This document shows positions 57,033 through 64,000 of a stretch of 64,000 nucleotides of DNA, in pieces (the stretch's first letter is position 1; each line of letters begins with the position of its first letter). The notes below the pieces were generated by a model. That model was not told the origin of the DNA, made no database searches, and saw nothing but the letters and a program-made list of their open reading frames with translations. This DNA is from UBA1020 sp964520495. Lineage in GTDB: Bacteria; Patescibacteriota; Saccharimonadia; Saccharimonadales; Saccharimonadaceae. The position numbers and the translations under genes were made by a program. The stretch is from NCBI GenBank assembly GCA_964520495.1, contig CAZFMZ010000001.1, forward strand, positions 1 through 64,000, read 5' to 3'.

Positions 57033-59654
57033 ATGCCAACCATCAACCGGCAAACCGTGTTAACTAAGGTGTTCGGTGATCCGCAGAAGCGAATCCTGAA
57101 GGGGTTACAGAAAAAAGTTGCCGCCATCAACGCGCTCGAGGCGCGGTACGAAAAGCTGACGAAGGCCGAGCTCAAGAAGCAGACGGTCGTGTTGAAGGAG
57201 CGCCTCAAGAAGGAAAAACTCGACGACCTCTTGCCGGATGCGTTCGCGCTGGTGCGCGAAGGATCGCGCCGCCAACTCGGTATGCGACATTTTGACGTCC
57301 AGCTCATCGGGGGTATCGCCTTGCACGAAGGAAACGTGGCCGAGATGAAGACCGGTGAAGGTAAGACGTTGGTCGCGACACTGCCGACGTACTTAAACGC
57401 ACTCGAAGGCAAAGGCGTGCACGTGGTGACCGTCAACGATTACCTCGCGCAGCGTGACGCCAGCTGGATGGGCGAACTGTATGACTTCTTAGGGCTGACG
57501 ACTGGCGTCATCATTAACGACGCCTCCTTCATCTACGATGCGAAGTTTGACAACGAAGCCCACGAGGATGAACGTATGCGACGTCTGCGTCCCGTGACGC
57601 GCAAGGAGGCGTATGCGGCCGATATTACCTACGGAACAAACAACGAGTTCGGATTTGATTACCTGCGCGACAACATGGTTGACGACATGGAACTGTTACG
57701 CCAGCGCGACCTTAACTTCGCCATCGTCGACGAGGTCGACTCAATCCTTATCGACGAGGCCAGGACGCCGTTGATCATCAGCGCCCCGGCGGCTGAGAAT
57801 CCTGAAAGTTACTACCAATTCGCTAAAGTTGCGGCCAAGCTGGTCGAAGACGATTACATCTTGGACGAGAAACGGCGCAGCGTATCGCTGTCTGACAAAG
57901 GTGTCGAGAAGGTGCAGAAATTACTGGGTATAAAGAATTTATACACTCCCGACTACGTACGTACCGTCTATCACCTCGATCAGGCGCTAAAAGCCCAGGC
58001 GCTTTTCAAGCGTGATAAAGACTACGTGGTGACGAACCAGGGTGAAGTTGTCATCGTCGACGAACACACCGGCCGCCTGATGCAGGGCCGGCGTTACAAT
58101 GAAGGCTTGCACCAGGCGATTGAAGCCAAAGAGAACGTGCCGGTACTATCCGAAAGCATGACGCTGGCGACCGTTTCCTTCCAGAATTATTTCCGTCTTT
58201 ACAAGAAGCTGTCCGGTATGACCGGTACCGCCTTCACCGAAGCGGAGGAATTCCAGCAGATCTATAGCCTCGACGTCGTACAGATTCCACCGAACAAACC
58301 AGTTATCCGTGAAGACAAACAGGATTTGATCTTCAAGACCGAGAAAGGGAAGCTGAAAGCCGTGGCTGAAGCCATTCGTGATCATCACGAAGCTGGTCGT
58401 CCAGTCTTGGTCGGTTCCGCCTCGATCGCTAAGAACGAACTAATCGCGGCCCACCTGGACAAAGAAAAGATCCCTTACGAGATACTGAACGCCAAGAACA
58501 ACGAGCGTGAGGCGGCTATCATTGCCAAAGCAGGTGAAAAGGGCGCTATCACGCTCGCGACCAACATCGCCGGTCGTGGTACCGATATCAAGCTCGGTAA
58601 GGGCGTCGTTGAGCTGGGCGGGCTGGTAGTCATCGGTTCTGAGCGGCACGAATCGCGTCGTATCGATAACCAGCTGCGTGGTCGTGGTGGTCGTCAAGGT
58701 GACCCGGGGGAGACCCAGTTCTTCGTTTCGACCGAAGACGACCTGATGCGAATTTTCCAGGGTGAGCGCATCGCGGCCCTGATGAACCGACTCGGTGTCG
58801 ATGAGGACACGCCGATTCAGAACAAGGCCGTTTCCAAGACGCTTGAAGCTGCCCAGAAGCGCGTGGAGGGTTACCATTTCGACACCCGTAAGAACGTCGT
58901 CCAGTATGACAACGTCATCAACCGTCATCGCCGCGTGGTCTACACCATGCGCCGTAAGATCCTTGAAGGTGATGACATCAAACCGGAGATTGAGCGCCTG
59001 CTGAGCGAAAAGGTTCGTGAGATGACTCTGTTGCCGGCCAAGAACAACCGAAAGTTCTACGAGGAATTCAGCGCCGTCATTCCGATTGATGAGAAGCGGC
59101 TCAAGCCGGTAGGGGAAGAAAAACGGGACAAAGTCCGGTTTGACCAGGCCATGAAATTGGTGCAAGATTTCTACACTCAGAAGGAAGAGGAAATCACCCC
59201 CGAGATGCTTCGGAAGGTAGAACGCGACGTCTACATCCAGGTACTCGATACCTTATGGATGCAGCATCTCGAGAACATGCAGCACCTGCGTGATGGTATC
59301 CATTGGCGCAGCGTCGGCCAACGAGACCCATTGGTCGAATACCGCTCAGAGAGTCAGAAGCTGTTCGATGGCCTGCAGGCAACCTTGCGTGAAGAAGTCA
59401 TCCGTGCCGTCATGCATGTGCACCGTCACGATGCGGTAACAGCTAACCATGACGACCACGAGACGGAGCTGACCCGTCTGGCTGAACGTGCGGTCGAGCG
59501 CGGCGTTAACGAGCTCGGCAGCGGTGAAGACAATCGCGACGCCGACTTCAAAGTTACCAAGATAAAATCGGCTAGCGACGCCAACCGGGTAAAGAACGCC
59601 GCCCGCAAGAAGAAAAAGACGGCTCGTCAGAATAAGAAGAAGGCCCGACGATAG
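57033..59654 (+). CDS. secA: Preprotein translocase ATPase SecA
   Basis: 873 aa. It drives proteins through SecYEG. Walker A MKTGEGKT (105-112), DEVDSILIDEARTPLIIS (Walker B), the preprotein cross-linking domain, and IAGRGTDIKLG plus QLRGRGGRQGDPGETQFFVS in the helicase domain 2. The C-terminus is Lys/Arg-rich and lacks the usual zinc-binding CxCxCH tail, as in several other bacteria. The signal peptidase at 33266 and the exported proteins in the window are probable clients. Confidence 0.97.
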   Translation: MPTINRQTVLTKVFGDPQKRILKGLQKKVAAINALEARYEKLTKAELKKQTVVLKERLKKEKLDDLLPDAFALVREGSRRQLGMRHFDVQLIGGIALHEGNVAEMKTGEGKTLVATLPTYLNALEGKGVHVVTVNDYLAQRDASWMGELYDFLGLTTGVIINDASFIYDAKFDNEAHEDERMRRLRPVTRKEAYAADITYGTNNEFGFDYLRDNMVDDMELLRQRDLNFAIVDEVDSILIDEARTPLIISAPAAENPESYYQFAKVAAKLVEDDYILDEKRRSVSLSDKGVEKVQKLLGIKNLYTPDYVRTVYHLDQALKAQALFKRDKDYVVTNQGEVVIVDEHTGRLMQGRRYNEGLHQAIEAKENVPVLSESMTLATVSFQNYFRLYKKLSGMTGTAFTEAEEFQQIYSLDVVQIPPNKPVIREDKQDLIFKTEKGKLKAVAEAIRDHHEAGRPVLVGSASIAKNELIAAHLDKEKIPYEILNAKNNEREAAIIAKAGEKGAITLATNIAGRGTDIKLGKGVVELGGLVVIGSERHESRRIDNQLRGRGGRQGDPGETQFFVSTEDDLMRIFQGERIAALMNRLGVDEDTPIQNKAVSKTLEAAQKRVEGYHFDTRKNVVQYDNVINRHRRVVYTMRRKILEGDDIKPEIERLLSEKVREMTLLPAKNNRKFYEEFSAVIPIDEKRLKPVGEEKRDKVRFDQAMKLVQDFYTQKEEEITPEMLRKVERDVYIQVLDTLWMQHLENMQHLRDGIHWRSVGQRDPLVEYRSESQKLFDGLQATLREEVIRAVMHVHRHDAVTANHDDHETELTRLAERAVERGVNELGSGEDNRDADFKVTKIKSASDANRVKNAARKKKKTARQNKKKARR

Positions 59655-59688
59655 CCGGCTGTAACGGTGGGCAGGAAGATACACACAA

Positions 59689-60978
59689 GTGAAGCATACG
59701 ACCCAAGAAGTACGACTAAAGAACGGTGCCCGTGGCCTATTGGTTGACGTACCGGGCGCGACGGTGATGAGTTTCCAGTTCCAGTTCCGAGCTGGCAACC
59801 GCTACGTCAAGCACAAGGATATTTATGAAACGGCTCATATCATGGAGCACATGGCGTTCGGGGCGAACGCCCAGTTTAAGAGCGAGCACGATTATGAGGC
59901 TGAGTTCACCAAGAACGGCGCGTACCACAATGCGTTCACCTCCGACCTGTCGATGGTCTACGTAGCCGATTGCGCCGATTTCGAGTGGGAGCGTATCATG
60001 CGCTTGCAGCAGGTTGCCATCTGCCAGCCACGTTTCAACAACGCCGAGCTGGAAGCAGAAAAAGGCAACGTGCGCAGTGAACTGACCGGGTACCTGAACA
60101 ACCATAGCCGCGTCCTCTGGCCGAAGATCCAACAACTACTCGGCGAAGACATCCTGACCTTCTGGCAGCGTATCCAGACCATCAATAACGTATCACTCCG
60201 TGATATTAAGGAACATTACGAACGGACGCACACGGCACCAAATATGCGATTCGTGATTGCTGGTAAGTTGCACGGACGTAAGAAGAAGTTGGTCGATATG
60301 CTGAACGAATGGGAACTCGGTGAAGGTGAGCGTTTCGACGTGCCGCGCGACGAGCTCTCCAGCGGCAACCCTACCATTATCCGGCGTAAGGAAGCGAGCA
60401 ACATCACCTTCGGACTGAGTATGATGGTCCCACGCGAGCTGGAAGACACCGAGCTTGAGGCGATGAACGCACTTGACCATATCCTGACAGGAACGATGCA
60501 TTCACGCATCTACGGCGCGGCCCGTGCCAAGGGTCTGGCCTATGGTATCTTCTCCGACACGACGGCCGGGTTCTACGACAGCAGCTGGGACTTCGGCGGA
60601 CAGGTCAACCACGACACGGCCGCTCGGCTGTTTGATATCATCGTGCGCGAGGTCAATGCCGTCATCGACGGTCGTCTGAGCGAGACCGAGCTGGAAGCCG
60701 CGAAATCATATGCGCTTGGCCGCTACCAGATGGGAGCACAGACCGTCAGCCAGATTTCCGGTTTCTACACCAACCGCTACTTCGCTGACGGTGTCGTCAA
60801 AGATTACGAAAAAGTTCCCGATGCCATCCGGGCCGTCACGTGTCAGCAGATGGTTACTACGGCCAAGGAATTCATGGATGCCAACACCTGGGTACTCGCC
60901 GCTGTCAGTAAGCAAGAAAAAGAAGAAATCGTCGAGCTGTCCGACCGTATACAAACTTTGTTCGGAACGGTTAGCTAG
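59689..60978 (+). CDS. M16 family zinc peptidase
   Basis: 429 aa, GTG start after GGCAGGAAG. It has the inverted zinc site H50-x-x-E53-H54 (TAHIMEHMAFGA) plus a downstream Glu-rich helix (NNAELEAEKGNVRSEL) that supplies the third ligand. The second half is the homologous non-catalytic domain. Single-chain members of this size are the processing-peptidase-like type. Its role in this cell is unknown; it is encoded between secA and murD. Confidence 0.9.
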   Translation: MKHTTQEVRLKNGARGLLVDVPGATVMSFQFQFRAGNRYVKHKDIYETAHIMEHMAFGANAQFKSEHDYEAEFTKNGAYHNAFTSDLSMVYVADCADFEWERIMRLQQVAICQPRFNNAELEAEKGNVRSELTGYLNNHSRVLWPKIQQLLGEDILTFWQRIQTINNVSLRDIKEHYERTHTAPNMRFVIAGKLHGRKKKLVDMLNEWELGEGERFDVPRDELSSGNPTIIRRKEASNITFGLSMMVPRELEDTELEAMNALDHILTGTMHSRIYGAARAKGLAYGIFSDTTAGFYDSSWDFGGQVNHDTAARLFDIIVREVNAVIDGRLSETELEAAKSYALGRYQMGAQTVSQISGFYTNRYFADGVVKDYEKVPDAIRAVTCQQMVTTAKEFMDANTWVLAAVSKQEKEEIVELSDRIQTLFGTVS

Positions 60979-60979
60979 C

Positions 60980-62293
60980 ATGAAAGTGGCCATTGCCGGC
61001 TACGGGGTGGAAGGCAAGGCGAGCTATGCGTATTGGCACCAGCAGGGCGCTGAGGTCACCATCGCCGATGAGCGTGAATCTGTCGCTGATCTGCCCCCGG
61101 AAGCATCTGTTGTATTTGGACCGGAGGCCTTCGCAGGTCTGGGTGGGTATGACTTCATCATTCGTTCACCGGGTATCAGCCCGAAAAAACTTCCCTATGG
61201 GGAGAGGGTATGGTCGGCGACAAACGAATTCTTCGCCAAATGCCCAGCACCTATCATCGGCGTGACCGGAACGAAGGGTAAGGGTACCACCAGTTCGCTC
61301 ATCGCTGGTATCCTCCAGGCAGCTGGCAAGAACGTCCATTTGGTTGGCAACATCGGTACGCCTGCGGTGACCGAGTTGGCGACGATCAGGCCGGATGACG
61401 TGGTCGTCTATGAACTGTCGAGTTATCAGTTGTGGGACCTGAAAAAAAGCCCGCATGTGGCCGTTGTTCTGATGATGGAAGCTGATCACCTGGACGTCCA
61501 CGCCGGCATGGATGATTATGTGACGGCCAAGGCCAATATTCGTCGACATCAGGGTCTCGACGATTACTGTATCTACCATCCGACCAACGAGTTGTCGGCT
61601 TCCATCGCCACCACTAGCGACTGGCCGCAAGGCGATGCCCGCCGCGCCCAATGGCAGGAACAGGCGGTAAAATACGGTGTCGACGAGCCGGGTAGCGTAT
61701 ATGTGCATGCTGGGCAGTTCATGGTAGACGGTCAGACAGTCTGCAGCATTGAGGAGTTACGACTACCTGGTGCACATAATCTTGAAAATGCCTGCGCCGC
61801 GATCATGGCCGCCCGCTACTTCACGCTTGACAATGAAGCCGTCCAGAAGGGACTCAGAGGGTTCGAAGGTCTGCCGCACCGACTGAAATTCGTAGCCGAG
61901 AAAGAAGGCGTGAAATATTACGACGACAGCATCGCCACTACGCCCGGCTCGGCTCTCGCGGCAATGAAGTCATTCGATGCCCCGAAACTACTGATCGTCG
62001 GCGGACAAGACAAGGGGGCTGACTATACCGAGTTGATTGAAGCCTGTGCAGCCACCGACACGAAGCTGCTGGCGATCGGTTCGAACGGCGACGTGATAGC
62101 GGAACTTTGTCACCAGCTCGGCGTCGTCTGTGAACGTGAAACTGGCGATATGGTTGCGATCGTCGCGAAAGCCCACGAGATCGCCCAAGCCGGGGAGATC
62201 GTCGTCCTTAGCCCGGCCGCCGCCAGCTTCGACATGTTCTCGAGCTACGTCGACCGCGGTAATCAGTTCGTAGCCGCCGTATCCTCGTTATAG
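60980..62293 (+). CDS. murD: UDP-N-acetylmuramoylalanine-D-glutamate ligase MurD
   Basis: 437 aa from ATG 60980, starting 2 nt after the previous stop. It adds D-Glu to UDP-MurNAc-Ala. The Rossmann start MKVAIAGYGVEGKASYAYW is followed by GTKGKGTT at 97-104 (ATP loop), YELSSYQLWDL and MMEADHLDVHAGMDDY, and the C-terminal ligase domain (NACAAIMAARYF). murI on the other strand makes its D-Glu substrate, and the two gene ends overlap by 6 bp. Confidence 0.95.
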   Translation: MKVAIAGYGVEGKASYAYWHQQGAEVTIADERESVADLPPEASVVFGPEAFAGLGGYDFIIRSPGISPKKLPYGERVWSATNEFFAKCPAPIIGVTGTKGKGTTSSLIAGILQAAGKNVHLVGNIGTPAVTELATIRPDDVVVYELSSYQLWDLKKSPHVAVVLMMEADHLDVHAGMDDYVTAKANIRRHQGLDDYCIYHPTNELSASIATTSDWPQGDARRAQWQEQAVKYGVDEPGSVYVHAGQFMVDGQTVCSIEELRLPGAHNLENACAAIMAARYFTLDNEAVQKGLRGFEGLPHRLKFVAEKEGVKYYDDSIATTPGSALAAMKSFDAPKLLIVGGQDKGADYTELIEACAATDTKLLAIGSNGDVIAELCHQLGVVCERETGDMVAIVAKAHEIAQAGEIVVLSPAAASFDMFSSYVDRGNQFVAAVSSL

Positions 62294-62932
62294 GTTCAAC
62301 AACTCGCGCACACGCCTGGCAATAGCCTCGGATGGTTCGAGTATCTGAGCGCGTCCGGCGGTCGCTTGGGCGATTTCCTGTTTGATCCAATGGTAGTGGG
62401 TGCAGCCCAACACGATGACGTCGGCATTCTCACTCAGGCAGTATTCAACCACCTCGTCGATATGGTTACGATTCATCTGATCATCTTCGATCAACCGGGC
62501 CCAGTCGCTGCAATCAGGCTCGAGTACTCGGATTCCGGCGGAGTGGGCCTGCTTGGCAGCGCGGTAGAATTCACTGGCTAAGGTAGCGGGTGTCGCACAG
62601 ACGGCGATAACGCCGGTATCCGTCAATAAGGCGGCAGGTTTGAGCATCGGTTCCAGACCGATGAACGCCTGCTGCGGGTACCGTTCGCGTAAGGTAGCAA
62701 TACTCACGGCGGTGGCAGTGTTGCAAGCGATGATGATGACATCGCAGTGAGCGGCCAGCAGAGGCTGAATAGCGGCGTCGGTAAGTCGGGTGATCTCATC
62801 AGCCGGCCGATTCCCATAGGGGACATGTTCATGGTCGCTGGCCATCAGAAGGTCGGCAGCAGGAAACTCGGTCGCCAGAGCACTGGCTACCGCTTCGCCG
62901 CCGATACCGCTGTCGAACACGCCGATACGCAT
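62288..62932 (-). CDS. murI: Glutamate racemase
   Basis: 214 aa from ATG 62932. It makes D-glutamate for peptidoglycan. MRIGVFDSGIGGEAVASAL has the first catalytic region with Asp and the Ser of DSG, VIIACNTATAV the first Cys, and VIVLGCTHYHWI the second Cys. TATACT ends 6 nt before the ATG. It converges with murD and diverges from prfB. Confidence 0.95.
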   Translation of the reverse strand: MRIGVFDSGIGGEAVASALATEFPAADLLMASDHEHVPYGNRPADEITRLTDAAIQPLLAAHCDVIIIACNTATAVSIATLRERYPQQAFIGLEPMLKPAALLTDTGVIAVCATPATLASEFYRAAKQAHSAGIRVLEPDCSDWARLIEDDQMNRNHIDEVVEYCLSENADVIVLGCTHYHWIKQEIAQATAGRAQILEPSEAIARRVRELLNL

Positions 62933-62938
62933 GCTATC

Positions 62939-62959
62939 AGTATAGCGGGATGTTACAAT
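62939..62959. promoter_or_regulatory. Divergent -10 elements for murI and prfB
   Basis: TATACT on the minus strand (62944-62939) lies 6 nt before murI; TACAAT preceded by TGT on the plus strand (62954-62959) lies 8 nt before prfB. The two start codons are only 36 bp apart, so both leaders are almost absent. Confidence 0.6.
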
Positions 62960-62967
62960 AAGAGACA

Positions 62968-64000
62968 ATGCAACCTCTGGAAAAACGTGCCGCCACTCTG
63001 AATACGGCCATCAACGATGCCATCAGCCGTCTCGCGATCGAGGCGAAGCAGCGTGAGCTCGCCGAGCTCGACGCGCGCCTGGCGGAGCCCGAGGTCTGGA
63101 ACAATCCAAGCGATGCGCAGGAGCTCAGTAAGAAAGCGGCGGCACTGCGAAGTTTCATCGAACCGTGGCTGACGCTCACCTCGCAGGTCGGTGATATCGT
63201 CGAATTGATGACGATGGGAGACGATTCGATGAAAGCCGAGTTTGAAACGCAACTCGGTGCGCTTGAAGCTGAGTTTGAGGCGCGCAAGAAGGACTTATTG
63301 TTCGGCGGTAAATACGACGACCACGACGCGGTACTGCGTATTACGGCCGGTGTCGGCGGCACTGATGCTCAGGACTGGGCTGAAATGCTGGAACGGATGT
63401 ACCTCCGCTGGGCCGAGAAGGCCGGCATGGTGACGACGAACGTCGAGCGTTCAAGCGGAGAAGAAGCCGGCATCAAGACGAGTGTCATCGACGTGTCGGG
63501 CCCCTATGCGTTCGGCAAGCTCAGGAGCGAACACGGCGTCCACCGGTTGGTACGCCTGAGTCCGTTCAACTCGGATAACTTGCGTCAGACGAGTTTCGCG
63601 CTAGTGGAAATATTACCGCGCATTGATACGCCAGACGAAGTGCAACTTGAAGATAAGGATCTTAAGATCGATGTCTATCGGGCCGGCGGCCATGGCGGGC
63701 AAAGTGTCAACACGACTGATTCAGCTGTTCGCGTGACACACCTGCCAACCAATACAGTCGTGGCGATTCAGAACGAACGTTCGCAGACCCAGAACAAAGA
63801 AACGGCACTGAAACTACTGCGTTCGAAGCTGGTGCAACTACAGCTAGAGCAGCACGCTGAGAGTCTTGATGATCTGAAAGCAGGCGAGTCGGCAAATTGG
63901 GGCAGCCAGATCCGTAACTACGTGCTGCATCCGTATACGCTCGTGAAGGACACGCGTACCAAGTATGAGGATAAGGACGCCAAGAGTGTCCTGGATGGCA
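62968..64000 (+). CDS. prfB: Peptide chain release factor 2, C-terminus beyond window
   Basis: 344 residues are seen before the window ends. RF2 reads UGA and UAA. The stop-codon tripeptide is SPF at 198-200 (LSPFNSDN), and GGQ lies at 243-245 (RAGGHGGQSVN). The frame is continuous from ATG 62968 with the usual N-terminal part, so there is no programmed +1 frameshift at an early UGA as in E. coli. TACAAT ends 8 nt before the ATG. The hpf-secA-prfB order is kept with three genes inserted. Confidence 0.96.
   Translation, partial: MQPLEKRAATLNTAINDAISRLAIEAKQRELAELDARLAEPEVWNNPSDAQELSKKAAALRSFIEPWLTLTSQVGDIVELMTMGDDSMKAEFETQLGALEAEFEARKKDLLFGGKYDDHDAVLRITAGVGGTDAQDWAEMLERMYLRWAEKAGMVTTNVERSSGEEAGIKTSVIDVSGPYAFGKLRSEHGVHRLVRLSPFNSDNLRQTSFALVEILPRIDTPDEVQLEDKDLKIDVYRAGGHGGQSVNTTDSAVRVTHLPTNTVVAIQNERSQTQNKETALKLLRSKLVQLQLEQHAESLDDLKAGESANWGSQIRNYVLHPYTLVKDTRTKYEDKDAKSVLDG

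Noticed and set aside
62968..63070. Programmed +1 frameshift in prfB
   Set aside because: The frame is open from the ATG through the region where E. coli has an in-frame UGA; there is no internal stop or slippery CTTTGA site.
1..64000. CRISPR arrays, insertion sequences, integrases or tRNA-flanked islands
   Set aside because: No regularly spaced direct repeats, transposase or integrase genes, or terminal inverted repeats were seen.
1..64000. UGA recoding (as Gly) as in Absconditabacteria or Gracilibacteria
   Set aside because: Many genes end in TGA at the right family length, and RF2 is present.

Overview
The window looks like chromosomal DNA of a member of the Candidate Phyla Radiation (Patescibacteria), most likely a Saccharibacteria (TM7)-type organism. 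This is inferred from gene content; no database search was possible. The signs are very tight gene packing, shortened versions of core proteins (IF-2 of 592 aa, EF-Ts of 198 aa, four-domain S1), many orphan type IV prepilins, a DUF5663-like protein, a eukaryote-like IleRS, and peptidoglycan/division genes without the isoprenoid or lipid genes that usually sit beside them. TGA is used as a normal stop and an RF2 gene is present, so the UGA-recoding CPR lineages are unlikely.

Layout: 1-3755 has a ROK-kinase fragment, an LPXTG-type surface protein, S1 and infB. 3756-8254 is accessory: a hairpin-rich leader, a GC-rich two-gene membrane module, a long acidic membrane protein and a DUF5663-like protein. 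8253-18003 holds fmt-def-prepilin-prepilin-priA on the minus strand, then a phosphoribosyltransferase, wHTH regulator, recJ, prepilin, rpsU, yqeY, adk and map on the plus strand. 18095-23966 has an orphan antitoxin-like gene, ftsA-ftsZ, an NrdR-like gene, a thioredoxin-like/VKOR pair and two membrane proteins. 24020-28469 is a T-box-controlled ileS region followed by PspC, C26 amidotransferase and rhodanese genes. 28544-33865 carries small accessory genes, galU, rplU, parA-parB and lepB. 33959-40715 has LCP, a membrane protein, htrA and the minus-strand rpmE-prfA-prmC group. 40779-48796 is a thinned rpsB-tsf-frr-uppS-rseP-proS cluster interrupted by two prepilins and recF. 48928-64000 has greA, lysS, DUF427, a P-type ATPase, serS, hpf, secA, an M16 peptidase, murD, murI and the start of prfB.

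Functionally most of the window is information processing (initiation, elongation, release, hibernation, four aminoacyl-tRNA synthetases, RecF/RecJ/PriA repair and restart), cell division and chromosome partition, and the envelope (MurD, MurI, UppS, LCP, SecA, LepB, RseP, HtrA). Five prepilin genes are spread among housekeeping genes.

The strongest unifying signal is regulatory. About twenty genes have a -10 hexamer (TATAAT-like, often preceded by TGn) ending 6-8 nt before the start codon, which predicts leaderless mRNAs starting at or next to the AUG. Other notable points are a series of hairpins at 3795-3968, a T-box before ileS, an NrdR-like protein without its four zinc cysteines, a thioredoxin-like protein without CxxC next to VKOR, and convergent genes that share a CTAA tetranucleotide as both stop codons.
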